Assembly: GCA_039881045.1 (NCBI GenBank)
Contig: JAYWVB010000009.1
Span: 186,001-250,000 of the forward strand
Reading direction: 5' to 3'
DNA from: Chaetomium olivaceum
Taxonomy: Eukaryota; Ascomycota; Sordariomycetes; Sordariales; Chaetomiaceae
DNA length: 64,000 bases
How positions within the stretch are numbered: position 1 is the stretch's first letter; each line of letters begins with the position of its first letter. Both the position numbers and the translations under genes were made by a program. The notes beneath the pieces are model-generated. The model was not told the origin of the DNA and did no database searches. It saw only the letters and a program-made list of their open reading frames with translations. Below, in pieces: positions 35,586-46,543 of this stretch.

Positions 35586-36515
35586 CTATGGCTCCTCCTG
35601 TCGTAATGCGACCGAGGCAAGAGCGTCAAGCGCCATGGTCGTTGGCGATGCCATGACCGGTGACGACACCGCTGGTACTGTTGTTGCGGCTTGGTTCGCC
35701 GCCAGCATCTGTCCGTAGAATGGCTGTTCGGCCACTTGTGGCGCGGGGAAACGTAGTAATCCTCCGGCCCCTGCGTATGCCTGGGCCTCGATCGCCAACC
35801 TCGCGCGCTGATCTGCCGGGTCTTCTGTTGGAGAAATTGGGCGAGGTGAGAGCGACCGGCGCCTCGCGGCGGAGCTTCGCCTATCCCTAATGGGGAGAGA
35901 CCGTGGAACGGCTGAGCGTGATTTCGTTTTGTAGTGCGTTTCCAAGTGTTGTTTCATGTTGTCGGCACGTGTGAACTTCTTGTTGCAGCCGTCAAACTCG
36001 CAGGGGACGGCTTTCTCTGCTGTATGAATTTTGGCGTGGCGCGAGGCGTGGCCGGAGGTGGTGAAGGTCTTTGTACAGCGGTATTCTTCACGGTAGCGAC
36101 ATGGATAGCGCTTGACCGGCTGTTCATTGCACTGGTGACTGCTGGGGGCAATGCCGGTGCACACATCACTCTCGTACGACGGCCGCCGTTCCAGAGCCTC
36201 GTAGGAGAACGGGCGCTCGACGGCATACTCGTCGGAGGGGGTCCGGATCTCGGGTCCGGACGACGGGGTGTATAGGTACCCCGGCTCGTATAAGGGTGTA
36301 ATGGGCGAGATGGGCTCGGTCCCCCTTTGTGAGTCGTATGAGTTGGATCGGAGCAACTCAGGAGTAGCCGGCGTGGAGAAAGTTTGTGGAGCTTGTCGCT
36401 CGAAAGGGGTAAAAGTAGTTGAGGGGCTTATCAAGGAATGGGGCGGGATGTTTTCGCTGTTGAGGAGGGAGACACGACGCCCCGATGCATCTCGCGCTTG
36501 CAAGCTGGCCGACAT
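35586..36515 (-). CDS. C2H2 zinc-finger regulator, FlbC/Nrg1-like
   Basis: A single exon encodes 309 residues. Two zinc fingers sit side by side. Finger 1 is C139-x7-C147-x12-H160-x3-H164 (KTFTTSGHASRHAKIHTAEK) and finger 2 is C172-x4-C177-x12-H190-x3-H194 (KKFTRADNMKQHLETH). The spacing in the first finger is wider than canonical. The pair resembles the fingers of Aspergillus FlbC, a regulator of asexual development, and more distantly yeast Nrg1. The match to FlbC is from memory and should be treated as family-level. The N-terminal third is Ser/Thr/Pro/Tyr-rich and disordered. A basic Arg/Ser stretch after the fingers could be a nuclear localisation signal. A long gene-free region lies upstream. 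Confidence 0.8.
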   Translation of the reverse strand: MSASLQARDASGRRVSLLNSENIPPHSLISPSTTFTPFERQAPQTFSTPATPELLRSNSYDSQRGTEPISPITPLYEPGYLYTPSSGPEIRTPSDEYAVERPFSYEALERRPSYESDVCTGIAPSSHQCNEQPVKRYPCRYREEYRCTKTFTTSGHASRHAKIHTAEKAVPCEFDGCNKKFTRADNMKQHLETHYKTKSRSAVPRSLPIRDRRSSAARRRSLSPRPISPTEDPADQRARLAIEAQAYAGAGGLLRFPAPQVAEQPFYGQMLAANQAATTVPAVSSPVMASPTTMALDALASVALRQEEP

Positions 36516-38613
36516 GACGTTCCAGTTTCTTCGGGCGTGGTATGGGGGCGTATTGGTTGTAACGAAGGATGGAGAAGCTCCAGGGCGAGAAAGTTGGCAA
36601 GCCGTAAGGTGAAGGGTAACAAAGATGCCTCAGTGGTCATAAGAATGTGGGGATGGGTTTCTAGGTGACCGAGATGGGAAAGTGCGAGCTTGACGAGAGG
36701 GACTCGGGTTCGAGCGAATGACACAGGCCGTTATCTTTCTGCACGAAGCAACGGCGGAAGAGAAAGTCAGAATGACGGTTGCAGAAGTTGACTCGGAGCA
36801 GACAATGAGCGGGTGGGTTCATGCTTCTTATAATGGAGGTGGGAAAGCACTCGATTGCGAGGGAGGAAAGCGTCCCTCCAGGGATGTGAGTTCCTGGCCT
36901 GCAGGGGTCCGGGACGACGGAAGGAGGGGTGCACGCAATGGGCTCGGGCAGGGGCTCCTTGACCCTCGGTGGCCTGGCCCTTCTCAAGCCTGCAGTAGCG
37001 CGGGCTCGTGAGGATGGATCAGGACCCACCTATTGAGGAGCCCTTGGCTTCCATTTCCAGCTTGTTACACGGGAAGAAGTCACTCGCAAGTCCTTGCAGC
37101 CGTTAAGACCATCTGACGCTGCTGGCATGCTGATGAGCTTGGATCAAGGTTATTGTCCTCGTTTTATCACCACCAGGGACCGACGGACCAAAAGGAGCAT
37201 ATACCAGATTTCAGTTTAGCATTCGGAAAAGCCCATTCACCGTCCATGCTGTTCGTCATCTGCGACAAGAGGACGATAGAAAACGGGTTTAATCCAACCG
37301 CTGTTTGCATGCATCCTTTGATGCGTGTTCTTCTCCATGGCACTCTACATTAGCACGACGAGGCATGTCCCCACAGAGAAAATGCTTGCCATCTCCGGAC
37401 GGGCTGCAGCCCTTGTTCATTTTCCGCATCCGTTTTGAGTGTTTTGAGTACTCGTCGATACCTTGGTACGCTCGTGAGGATGGACCCCGCGAGTCATTCA
37501 GGGATCAAGCTCTAGACTGGGGTGGTGTGGATTCGATGACGAAATCCTTACATCGAGACCCCCAAGCAGCGTGCGACTGCGCAAGAGAAGCACCTGAGCT
37601 CGAGCTACTTATGTAGGTAGCAAGTTTATAGTACTGTCCGTCGCCACGTCGTCGCCATAATAGAAGGAGGCCGTCTGTTGTGGTTTCGGTTTTTGTGTTG
37701 TTGTTATTGTTTGCGTACTATGGAGAGAGCCTCGCTCGTCGATTCCCAGCACTCAGGTCGATGCTGTGATGATCACGGGAGGGGGGAAGCTCTTGGTCGC
37801 TTGCACATCCTTCTGGGGCCCTGGCAAGGGCAGATCAGGAACGCAAAAGCACACATCTGGCAAGGGATTGACAAGGCGCGAGCTCGGGCTCTGGCTGATT
37901 TGATTGGTCCTTTCCCCCGGCGCCTCTGCCGGGCCCTGGTCAAGAGGTACCGGCAGCTTGGCTTTGATGCCCTGTTGACTGTTTCGCGACACGAGGCTTG
38001 CCTTCTTATTCGCGGCAATTGACTCCATTTATTGTCGTGCATTTTGCAGCGAATTTCACTTGCGGATGTACGTACAATATCGACATACCTCCGCCACGAC
38101 GGTCGTCTGTCGAGAAAAAGCAATCTCGATGGGGCACTTGACGAGATCTGGGGTGCTGTCCCTGGTCTCGGCAAAATCTCATGATGACGTCGGTGGCTGC
38201 CAGCTCACTGGCCTTCATCCTTCTCCACCGAGGAGGCGGGGCTCACCGGAGCTGTCCCCCGAGCGTTGAGTCTTGCAGCTCATAATGCTGTGGGTGCATA
38301 CTACTAGTAGTATGGTAGCTTTGGCTCGGCCATTGCGTTAATTTAAAGTTGTTGTCATCTCTCGTAATGGTGATATGTAGTGTGGCTATTCTGCGCTTGA
38401 GGTACTGATGATTATCGGTGAGGTATGTACCTTCCCTTTCTCTCGGCAGGATTCTCCAGGGCCAGGGCACCTCGCCGAACCTCATTCTTGGCAAGCACCT
38501 GCAGCACCCGGCTTCGACTGAAGAAGGGACCGGAAGTTTCTAGAGGATGTGGGCCGCGGGTGAGTGCATCTCTGGTGGAGCGACAGTGTTGGGGACCCGT
38601 TTCGTTTTCTAGT

Positions 38614-38630
38614 CTAGGTAGGTAGGTAAC
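38614..38630. repeat. CTAGGTAGGTAGGTAAC repeat
   Basis: Three GGTA units in tandem, the longest copy of the CCTAGGTAGG-like motif that recurs in several spacers of this window. Confidence 0.7.
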
Positions 38631-40968
38631 TATGGAAGGTACAGTATACTAAATACCTCGTCGGTAAGTTGACATGGCCAAAATTGCGTATGTTTTGTTT
38701 TCTTGACACTAACCGTAGTCAACAGCTACAGATATCAGATAATCAGCATGTCTAGGTGCTGCTGAACCTGTTTGGAGGACAACTCAAAATTGTGGGTTGG
38801 ACTGAAACCGCATCTCAGGGACCTGCGAAACCTCGTTGCCATGCGACTCGGTGTGCCAGTGTCGGCACCTCCTACCCGAGCGCAACACAGGTAAATGCCA
38901 GATTCGGAAGTTGATCTGTCGCGAGATTCCAACCCTGCCTCACATCTTTGCGTGTCGCAATTGCACCGCAACCCCGCGACATGCCCGGATTCTTCTCCCG
39001 GACAGCGATTCCTTGGTCGCCTGGCTGATCGTTTTGGGAGCGCTGGCTGGCTGACAAGCTTGTGACGGAGTCGGGTTTTGGGCCCGGGGTGGGGTGCGGG
39101 TTAGAGAGCAAGGGGGTGGGGGTGGGGAATTGGTGATGCAGTGCTAAATCCGGCCTTTATGTTGGACCCTGAGGCTTTGCCACGGTACCATGCACCCATT
39201 GTTGACAGGAGCTCGAAGAAGTTGGCAGATTGGATTCTGTTGGTCCCCAGGGGCAAAAGCTCCGGCGAAGGACCACCGATCGCAAGCTTGCAAGCCACGC
39301 GAGCATTCAAATGCAGGTCATTTTCTTTCGCGGGGACAACTGCCTTGATCTTGAGGACTTGAGTAGCGAAAACAGGATGAGCCGGGACCCGAACAGGCCG
39401 AGATAAGCCCCCGACCGACCGCCGTGCCGCCGTACCTTATGTATGTAGATGTACACACGTATTGTGATACTATCGAACTTCAAAGTGGAGATGGGGAACA
39501 GGCAGCGCCCATCTTCAGCGAAATAGGAAAGTAGGTGGGCATTGCAGCACAGAGTTCGGTTGAAAAAAAAAATGGCAAAACGCACTCCCCCCCGCGTCCA
39601 TTCCCCGTCTGCCAGTTCGCAGGCTCGGCAGGACCATGGAATTCTCAGGGTCTCTCATCGGTGTCTGACTTTGAGAGCCAACCCCAGCCATGCAAAAGCG
39701 GGATCGAGCTTTTGGCCGACGATCGAGAACCCCGTGGGCCCTCGCCAAAAGACCATGCGGGACGGCCCCACTTGGTGACCCCAGGACCCCTGCCCAGCCA
39801 AGCTAGGCAATTGGTCCGTTCCTGACTTCCGTTGTCTCCGTTGGAGCTGCCAAGTCAGCCGGACAATTGCTCGACAATAAAAACGAAGCTAGGTTCTCAG
39901 CGAAGCGTTACGGCGCATGCCGACAGTGATACGGAGGGACCGAGACGGTGTGACGGGAGCCTGGCCTCACATGGAGGACTTGTTTGCGGTGACGACATCA
40001 TGAAGCACAGACGCAAGCTTGAAGGGCGGCTGTCAGGGATGTCAATCCCGGCTGGCCGTTGTAAGGCTGTGGGGATTGGAAAACCAGCTAGGATGCTGGA
40101 CACGGCGGAGATTCTTCTCCGGAGAGCAGCGCCCCAAAACACCATAACCGCCAGAGCCAGTTGTTAAGTTCTTGGAGGAACGCCTGACCCGGACTTGCCT
40201 GATTGTGATGCACATGGGCATGCCGTTCACCCCGGACTGTTGTAGTATTTACGAGGATGCCGGCCCTGCTCATGCTGGGCTCACTCTCGCTTCCACCATG
40301 GTATGACCACTCTGAACTCTCTCGTTGCCGTACTACTTCTATGCCACCAATATTTGGGGCAAATATTTATGATATGATCTCGAGATATTTAGTATGCCTC
40401 GTGTAATCTTGTCTGCTTGTCTCTCTGGATCAACAGCAACAACTCAACCGGAAACCGGAAACCGGACAGGATGCGAACCATTGTTGTCCCGAGCCTTGCT
40501 TCGAGAGCTTCGATCGATCGATCGGTGGAGTCGCTACCGCCCGCCATTCCGCGAGAAACACACCCCGGCCCCCCTCTTCGGAGGTTGGACTCGAGCGAAT
40601 GACCCATCCTTTTCTCTGCCCAGCTGAGCAAAATGAAACTGACCCCGATCGATCGCATGAACGAACAACACGAACACGCACGCAGAATGGAACATGGAGC
40701 AGAGCGAAACAAAGTTTCACTCCACGTCTCCGCTCCGTCGCAAAACCTGTATAGGGTACATGTGCCGCACCACAACGAATGCAGTGCGTGGCACCTTCCG
40801 TTAGTACAAAGTACCTAGCTCTTCAAACCCCATGCATCAAGACGACAACGGGGAGTCGATGGTCGAGTCTCACTTCCCGTGTCTTGATCGAACAACGAGA
40901 CAATGCCATCCAAGCCAAGGTCGGATTCTATACTAGCCCATATGCAACCTGCACCGGTCCCCGAAGAC

Positions 40969-40992
40969 GGCAGGCAGGCAGGCAGGCAGGCA
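40969..40992. repeat. (GGCA)6 tetranucleotide microsatellite
   Basis: Six perfect GGCA units lie within the gene-free region upstream of the FlbC-like gene. Confidence 0.9.
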
Positions 40993-42122
40993 AGCGGCAG
41001 GCCGTCGGTCCAATGACGGCTGCCAGCTCCCAGCCCAAACCCCGATGCACGGCAACCCACACCGTTTTCCCTTTGCGATCGCCGCCTTTAAAAAGACAAA
41101 GACAAAAGGAACAAACAGCACATCCCTGAGATTTCCCTCCTTTGGCCGAGCCGGGTTGGTGACACAACCGATCCTGTGCGCGCCCAGGACCCTTTCCAAA
41201 AACGCCGCCCAGGGTACTGCGCCGGGAGCGGCAATGATGAGCGGCGAGAAGACCGGACCGAAAAGTTGCCCCCAGGTGATTGATGGTGTCCCGACTGTGG
41301 CCGCGACTGGACGGGGACGACGGCAATGAGAGATGCTCGCCAATTGGGAGAAAGCCGTAGCACATCCGCCGACAAATGGACGTTTTCTCTACACAGTAGG
41401 GCTCGAGGGACGATAAAACGGTGCTGCCCCTAGCAGAAGATGTGGAGAGTACTTGCGCGGTACATTCGTCTTGTGTCGCGTGTCGAAGGGCTTTTGGCAC
41501 CCATGGCATTTGGCAGGAACGAAACATGGCATTCTTCAAATGCCATGACGCCCTGCGTAATGCGGGGTTCCTGAAATCATCAACACGGAGAGCCTAGACA
41601 CTTGGATCATCCCAGCGAGAAGGGAGTCCTCGATGCGGTGATGGGGTATCAATCGTCATCATGCCCTAACTTCCGGGGTATTGTCCCCGTCGCGGCTTCT
41701 CTTCGGCCTACTGCAAAGACATGAAGCAGAACCAGGTTGAGTCGAGATATGAGACGGGCATTGTAGTACAAGCCAAACTAGAGGCGTTATCACCCACAGA
41801 CTGTTCGAAAGCGATAGTTCGTAGCAAAGTAAAGGCCATGAAGCCGAACGAAGCCCGTGTTTCATCGACACAGTAGCTAATCGACTATGATAAAAAAAAA
41901 AAAATATCAAACCTCCAACACCAAAACCTTTCAGGGTAGCCATCCCAACGCCGCAGAATGATGCCCGCGTAATCAACGCCCCGCCATAATCTATACTACA
42001 TCGATCGAGTATCATCGGTTTCTAGACTGCCCCATCGGCCGGCAACGACTCGGAGCAACCCCCCACAAAGCTCCCTAGCATCCCAATCACGCTCGATAAC
42101 CAACGTACATAGTAGGTAGTGA

Positions 42123-44045
42123 CTATTTTGTCGAGCCCGTGTCGAGCCTCTTGCTCGACGGTAGCGCGGGCTTCTTGAAGCCGTCATTACCACCGCCCAC
42201 CTGCGTAAACGCCCCGCTCTTGAACCAGCGGTCCTCGTCCGCTTTGCGCTTCCGACTCAGCTCGGCCTGCACCTTGGGGTCGACCAGCTCCAGGCCCTGC
42301 GTCGCCGTGAACGCGAGCGACGACACCGTGCCCGCCGTGGCCGAGCCCGAGCCCAGCGTCGTCCCCACTCCAGACGTGCGCAGCCCTTTGCTGCTGGCCA
42401 GGCTCAGGTTGCTCACGCCTCCACTGCCGAGGCCCCTCAGCGACGAGGCGCTGCCGCTGGTGAGCGAGCTGGCGCCGCCCCAGCCCTTGCTCTTCGCGCT
42501 GAGCTTGGCTCGGGTGCGGTTATCGATCTGCGTCACGCGCAGTCGCCCGTCGTCGCGCTGCCCAATCATGCCCATGCCGCGGGTGCTGTCGCCCGCGCCG
42601 TAGCCGACTTCCTGCTCCTCCTTATTGAATGCCACCCGGTTCTGGGCCTTGGCTAGTTCTGTCACGGCCGTGGCCTCCTTGGCCTTGCGCGCCCGGCGGC
42701 CACCGCGCTTTCGGCTGGGCTTGTCGTCAGGCGCCGGCAGGGCGCGGGCGCCCTTGCTCAGGGGTTTCTGTTGGAGCTTGTCCAGGCGGTCCAGGCATTC
42801 GTCCTTGAGGCGCTCGCCTTCGGAGCCGTCGCGGAACTGGTGGAAGCAGTCGGTGCGGGCGCACATGACGATCTTGTTGGCGAACATCTTGATAGCTTGC
42901 TTCTTGATGTCGCTCGGGATGGTCCGGATCACGGGTGACTGGAAGATGAACCCTTGATGCCGGATGCCGACATTGGTGGCCAGCGCGGCGCTGGCCTGCT
43001 TCTTGGAACCCCATGCTGGTAGGTTGCATGCTGGTGCCTTGGAAAGGCCCGTCAGGCCGCCGGCTTGGTTGAGCAGTTGGGCCGCCGTCAGGGACCCGAT
43101 GAGCGCCGTCAAGTTTGGCGCGAAAATGTTCATGCGCGACTGCACGTATTCGGTCAAGGTCTTCTTCGCCTTGTCGAGCGCGATGACCATCTCGCATGCT
43201 TGGACCACTCGCTGGAGCTGTTCTTCTGACATGGCTTGTCCCTTGGATGTGGTAGCCTCAACCGTGACAATCATCAAAGATGGCCCATCCAGTACTGATT
43301 TGAGGGTCATGCCCAATGGGTTGTTCGTTGATGTTTGGAGAGACTTGATGCTCTCTGAATCCATAGGCCCATTGCCCAGAATCGCCACCGCCTTTGCGTA
43401 TTCGAGAGGGTTGGTGATCAAAGTCTCGAGCTCCGGGAACCGTACCGAGTAGTGGTCTCTGATGAACTTGTGTACGAGGACAATCTCGTTATCGATTTGG
43501 GTGGAGAGGCTGTTTGACTGAGTTAAGAGGTGGTACTCCGGATGGTCCTCCACACTGCCCACGTTATCGATCGCCTCGGCGGGTTGCGACTGGTAGTGTG
43601 CGATTTTCTGCAGCGTTCGAGGTAAACTGTCAGGGCTATTTCTCAAAATAGATGTAAACGCTTTTCCACAACTGATGGGAATAGACTGATGAGAAGAGGG
43701 GCGGTGTTTACTAACCTCGAGAACAGGCGTCAGGGTCTTCATGAGACCTGCCACGGCACGCACATCGCGTACACCCCCCAGCTGCATCTTCTCTATGTTT
43801 GCCTTCTCGTCGTCACCGTTACCCGCCGGAGTAGCGCTGCTTTCGGCCTCGTCCATCATGTCGGCATCCTCATTTTCGTCTGCGTCCTCGTCGCGTAGTT
43901 CCTCCATAGCGGTGTCTCCCCCATTCGCCTGTGCACCGCCTGAAAAGCCAGCCTCGTTGAAAAAGCCATCGTCGTGCTCGTCGCCGCCGGCTTCCGATCC
44001 GGAATCCTCAAAGTCCTGAAGGAGCTCGTCCGCCAGTGTCGACAT
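42123..44045 (-). CDS. PRP31: U4/U6 snRNP splicing factor PRP31
   Basis: This 604-residue component of the U4/U6.U5 tri-snRNP binds the 15.5K-U4 RNA complex and stabilises the tri-snRNP. Exons are 43716-44045 and 42123-43607. The frame happens to stay open through the intron, but the intron (GTTAGT...CTGCAG) must be removed to restore TLTPVLE-KIAHYQSQPAE of the NOSIC region. The Nop domain is clear: PLGMTLKSVLDGPSLMIVTV, QACEMVIALDKAKKTLTEYV and APNLTALIGSLTAAQLLNQA. The PRP31 C-terminal domain follows with SDIKKQAIKMFANKIVMCAR and KPSRKRGGRRARKAKE. The N terminus is acidic (Glu/Asp-rich). The start at 44045 is chosen over an upstream in-frame ATG because MSTLADELLQDFEDS is the family start. 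It diverges from CLF1. Confidence 0.95.
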   Translation of the reverse strand: MSTLADELLQDFEDSGSEAGGDEHDDGFFNEAGFSGGAQANGGDTAMEELRDEDADENEDADMMDEAESSATPAGNGDDEKANIEKMQLGGVRDVRAVAGLMKTLTPVLEVSKHRPSSHQSIPISCGKAFTSILRNSPDSLPRTLQKIAHYQSQPAEAIDNVGSVEDHPEYHLLTQSNSLSTQIDNEIVLVHKFIRDHYSVRFPELETLITNPLEYAKAVAILGNGPMDSESIKSLQTSTNNPLGMTLKSVLDGPSLMIVTVEATTSKGQAMSEEQLQRVVQACEMVIALDKAKKTLTEYVQSRMNIFAPNLTALIGSLTAAQLLNQAGGLTGLSKAPACNLPAWGSKKQASAALATNVGIRHQGFIFQSPVIRTIPSDIKKQAIKMFANKIVMCARTDCFHQFRDGSEGERLKDECLDRLDKLQQKPLSKGARALPAPDDKPSRKRGGRRARKAKEATAVTELAKAQNRVAFNKEEQEVGYGAGDSTRGMGMIGQRDDGRLRVTQIDNRTRAKLSAKSKGWGGASSLTSGSASSLRGLGSGGVSNLSLASSKGLRTSGVGTTLGSGSATAGTVSSLAFTATQGLELVDPKVQAELSRKRKADEDRWFKSGAFTQVGGGNDGFKKPALPSSKRLDTGSTK

Positions 44046-44422
44046 TTTCGTTAGATATCCTGGGTTCCGTGCCTTGTGAATTCCAATGTGATCAGAAGTT
44101 ATGTGCTCAAGCGCAGCTAGGAAGTCGTGAGGGGAGAGGCGGGTCAAGCATGCGACGTGATGACCGCGATGGATCTTTGTTGGAGGAAAAGAGGTTGTGG
44201 AGTGGCAGACGGTAAATTATAGCGCCTTGGCTTGCTTTGTCGAGGCCTAGACCCATGCTAGCGCACGGTCCATCGGCTGTACCACCCTGCTGTGCGGAGG
44301 ACTGCTTTGGTATCTGCAATCAGAATTCGAGATCCCAATCTAAACATTCGAAGCAGAATCTTCCATAACCCTCACCTACCGCCGCATTTTCGACGGCACT
44401 AATACACCGAGGAACCGGCATC
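44046..44422. promoter_or_regulatory. 377-bp shared divergent promoter, PRP31 / CLF1
   Basis: The only sequence between the start codons of two spliceosome genes transcribed in opposite directions. Both promoters and 5' leaders must fit in it. I see no TATA box or obvious factor site. Confidence 0.7.
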
Positions 44423-46543
44423 ATGGAGTCCGCGCGTGGCCCACCGAGGGTTAAGAACAAGGCTGCGGCGCCGGTGCAGATCTCAGCCGAGCAGCTGCTT
44501 CGAGAGGCCGTCGACCGCCAGGAGACGGCCATTCAAAAGCCGACGCAGCGCTTTGCCGATCTCGAGGAGCTGAAGGAATACCAGGGTCGGAAGCGCCGTG
44601 AGTTTGAGGATTACATTCGCCGCAATCGCGTCCGACTCGCGAACTGGTTCCAGTATGCCCAGTGGGAGCTTGAGCAGAAGGAGTTTGCGCGCGCCCGATC
44701 AGTCTTTGAGCGTGCCCTCGACGTGCATCCAAATAATACGCGTAAGTATCTAGTTTGTCTTTTCGTGTTGAACCATCGGGAGATGGCAAGTAGCGGCGGC
44801 TAACAATGCGATAGAACTCTGGATCAGATATGTCGAGGCCGAGATCAAGAACCGGAACATCAACCATGCGCGCAATCTTCTGGACCGCGCAGTCACCCGA
44901 CTGCCGCGGGTTCCTAAGCTGTGGTACAAGTACCTATGGGTTATGGAGATGCTTGGCGATATCCCCGGCACGCGCCAGGTGTTCGACAGGTGGATGAAGT
45001 GGGAGCCCGATGAGGATGCCTGGAACGCCTATATCAAGCTAGAGAAGCGCTACGGGGAGTTTGAACGGGCGAGGCAGATCTTCCAGCTCTTCACCGCGGT
45101 GCATCCCGAGCCAAGGACGTGGCTGAAGTGGGCCAAGTTCGAAGAGGAATATGGGACGGGCGACATGGTCCGCGACGTATTGCAGACCGCGATTCAAACC
45201 ATTGCCGAGACGCTGGGCGACGACGAGGTGGACGAGAGGCTGTTCATCGCATTCGCCAGGTTTGAGGCACGCCAAAAGGAGTACGAGAGGGCGCGCGCCA
45301 TCTACAAGTTTGGTCTCGACAACCTCCCGCGCTCCAAGTCAATGACCCTTCATGCGCAGTACACCACATTCGAAAAACAGTTTGGAGACAGGGAAGGCGT
45401 CGAAGATGTCGTTCTTACCAAGAGGAGACGCCTCTACGAGGAACAAGTAAAGGAGAACGCAAAGAACTACGACGTGTGGTTTGACTTTGCCGGCTAGAAG
45501 AGACTGGAGGCGACGCGGATCGCGTGCGGGAGGTATATGAGCGGGCTATCGCCCAGGTACCCCCGACGCAGGAGAAGCGACATTGGCGGAGGTACATCTT
45601 CCTCTTCCTATTTTACGCGATATGGGAGGAGAGGGAAGCCAAGGATATCGAACGCGCGCGGCAGATTTACGACACATGTCTTGGACTGATACCTCATAAG
45701 AAGTTCACCTTCGCCAAGGTATGGGTTGCCAAGGCGCATTTTGAGATTCGCCAGGGGCAACTAACCCCAGCGCGAAAAGCGCTCGGACGAGCGATCGGCA
45801 TGTGCCCGAAAGACAAGCTCTTCAAGGAGTACATATCGCTAGAGCAGAAACTGTACGAATTCGAGAGGTGTCGGACGCTGTACGAGAAGCACGCCCTCTA
45901 CAACCCATCCAACTGCCAGACGTGGATCAAGTGGGCGGAGCTGGAGCGCGGCCTGGACGACCTCGACCGCACGCGCGCCATCTTCGAGCTCGCCATCAGC
46001 CAGCCGGTCCTGGACATGCCTGAGGTGGTGTGGAAGGCGTACATCGACTTCGAGGAGGAAGAGGGCGAGTACGAGAGGACGCGCGAGCTGTACGAGCGCC
46101 TGCTCGAGAAGGCCGATCACCCCAAGGTCTGGATCAGCTTCGCCCAGTTCGAGATCAACATCCCCGAGGCGGACGAGGAGGAAACCGAGGAAGAAGCCGA
46201 GGAGCGGCCGATCAGCGACGAGGCCAAGGCGCGCGCCCGCAAGATCTTCGAGCGCGCCCACCAGAGCATGAAGGACCGCGACCTCAAGGCCGAGCGCGTG
46301 TCGCTGCTGGCGGCCTGGCAGGAGTTCGAGAACATGCACGGCTCGCCCGAGGATATCGAGAAGATCCAGAAGCAGATGCCGCGCAAGACCAAGAAGAAGA
46401 GAAAGCTGGACGACGACACGTGGGAGGAGTACGTCGACTACATCTTCCCGGCCGACGACCAGCAGACCAAGAACCTGTCGAATCTGCTGGCGATGGCCAA
46501 TGCTTGGAAGCAGACTGGCGGGAAGATCACTGGCGGCGACTGA
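44423..46543 (+). CDS. CLF1: Pre-mRNA-splicing factor CLF1 (Crooked-neck/SYF3); one frame break
   Basis: This HAT-repeat scaffold of the Prp19-associated spliceosome complex has about 682 residues. Exons are 44423-44741 and 44815-46543. The N terminus runs QISAEQLLREAVDRQE, then the first HAT units (NWFQYAQWELEQKEFARARS). HAT repeats with W-x2-Y-x3-E patterns continue to the end (LWIRYVEAEIKNRNINHARN, TWLKWAKFEEEYG, VWISFAQFEINIPEADEEE), and the tail holds KKKRKLDDDTWEEYVDYIFP. At 45490-45493 the text reads GCCGGC and an immediate TAG (45495-45497) ends the frame after YDVWFDFAG. With one more C the frame continues as the expected ARLEETGGDADRVREVYERA. Everything downstream is intact for 340 codons. 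CLF1 is essential in yeast, so a true null is unlikely. Confidence 0.9.

Larger units (their letters stand above)
36516..42122. other. 5.6-kb gene-free region upstream of the FlbC-like gene
   Basis: This is the longest stretch without a recognisable gene. It runs from the FlbC-like start (minus strand) to the PRP31 stop (also minus). Open frames up to about 200 codons exist (for example 40928-41539 minus and 37678-38022 plus), but none has a motif, a credible exon partner or stable composition. It contains a (GGCA)6 repeat, a GGTA-type repeat at 38614-38630 and several short GATCGATC-like palindromes. A long 5' leader or non-coding transcript of the developmental regulator is possible but unproven. 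Confidence 0.5.

Noticed and set aside
37678..38022. 114-codon plus-strand frame
   Set aside because: Mixed hydrophobic and basic composition with no motif or splice partner. It lies in the gene-free region.
40928..41539. 203-codon minus-strand open frame in the long spacer
   Set aside because: Cys/Leu/Pro-rich translation of a (GGCA)n repeat region, with no recognisable domain.
42727..43197. 156-codon frame inside PRP31
   Set aside because: It is a shadow frame of the PRP31 coding sequence.
42123..44147. PRP31 start at the upstream ATG near 44147
   Set aside because: The extra 34 residues do not resemble the family N terminus, whereas MSTLADELLQDF at 44045 does.
44423..45497. CLF1 as a short pseudogene ending at 45497
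   Set aside because: The sequence after the stop continues the same HAT repeats without decay, so a single missing base explains it better.
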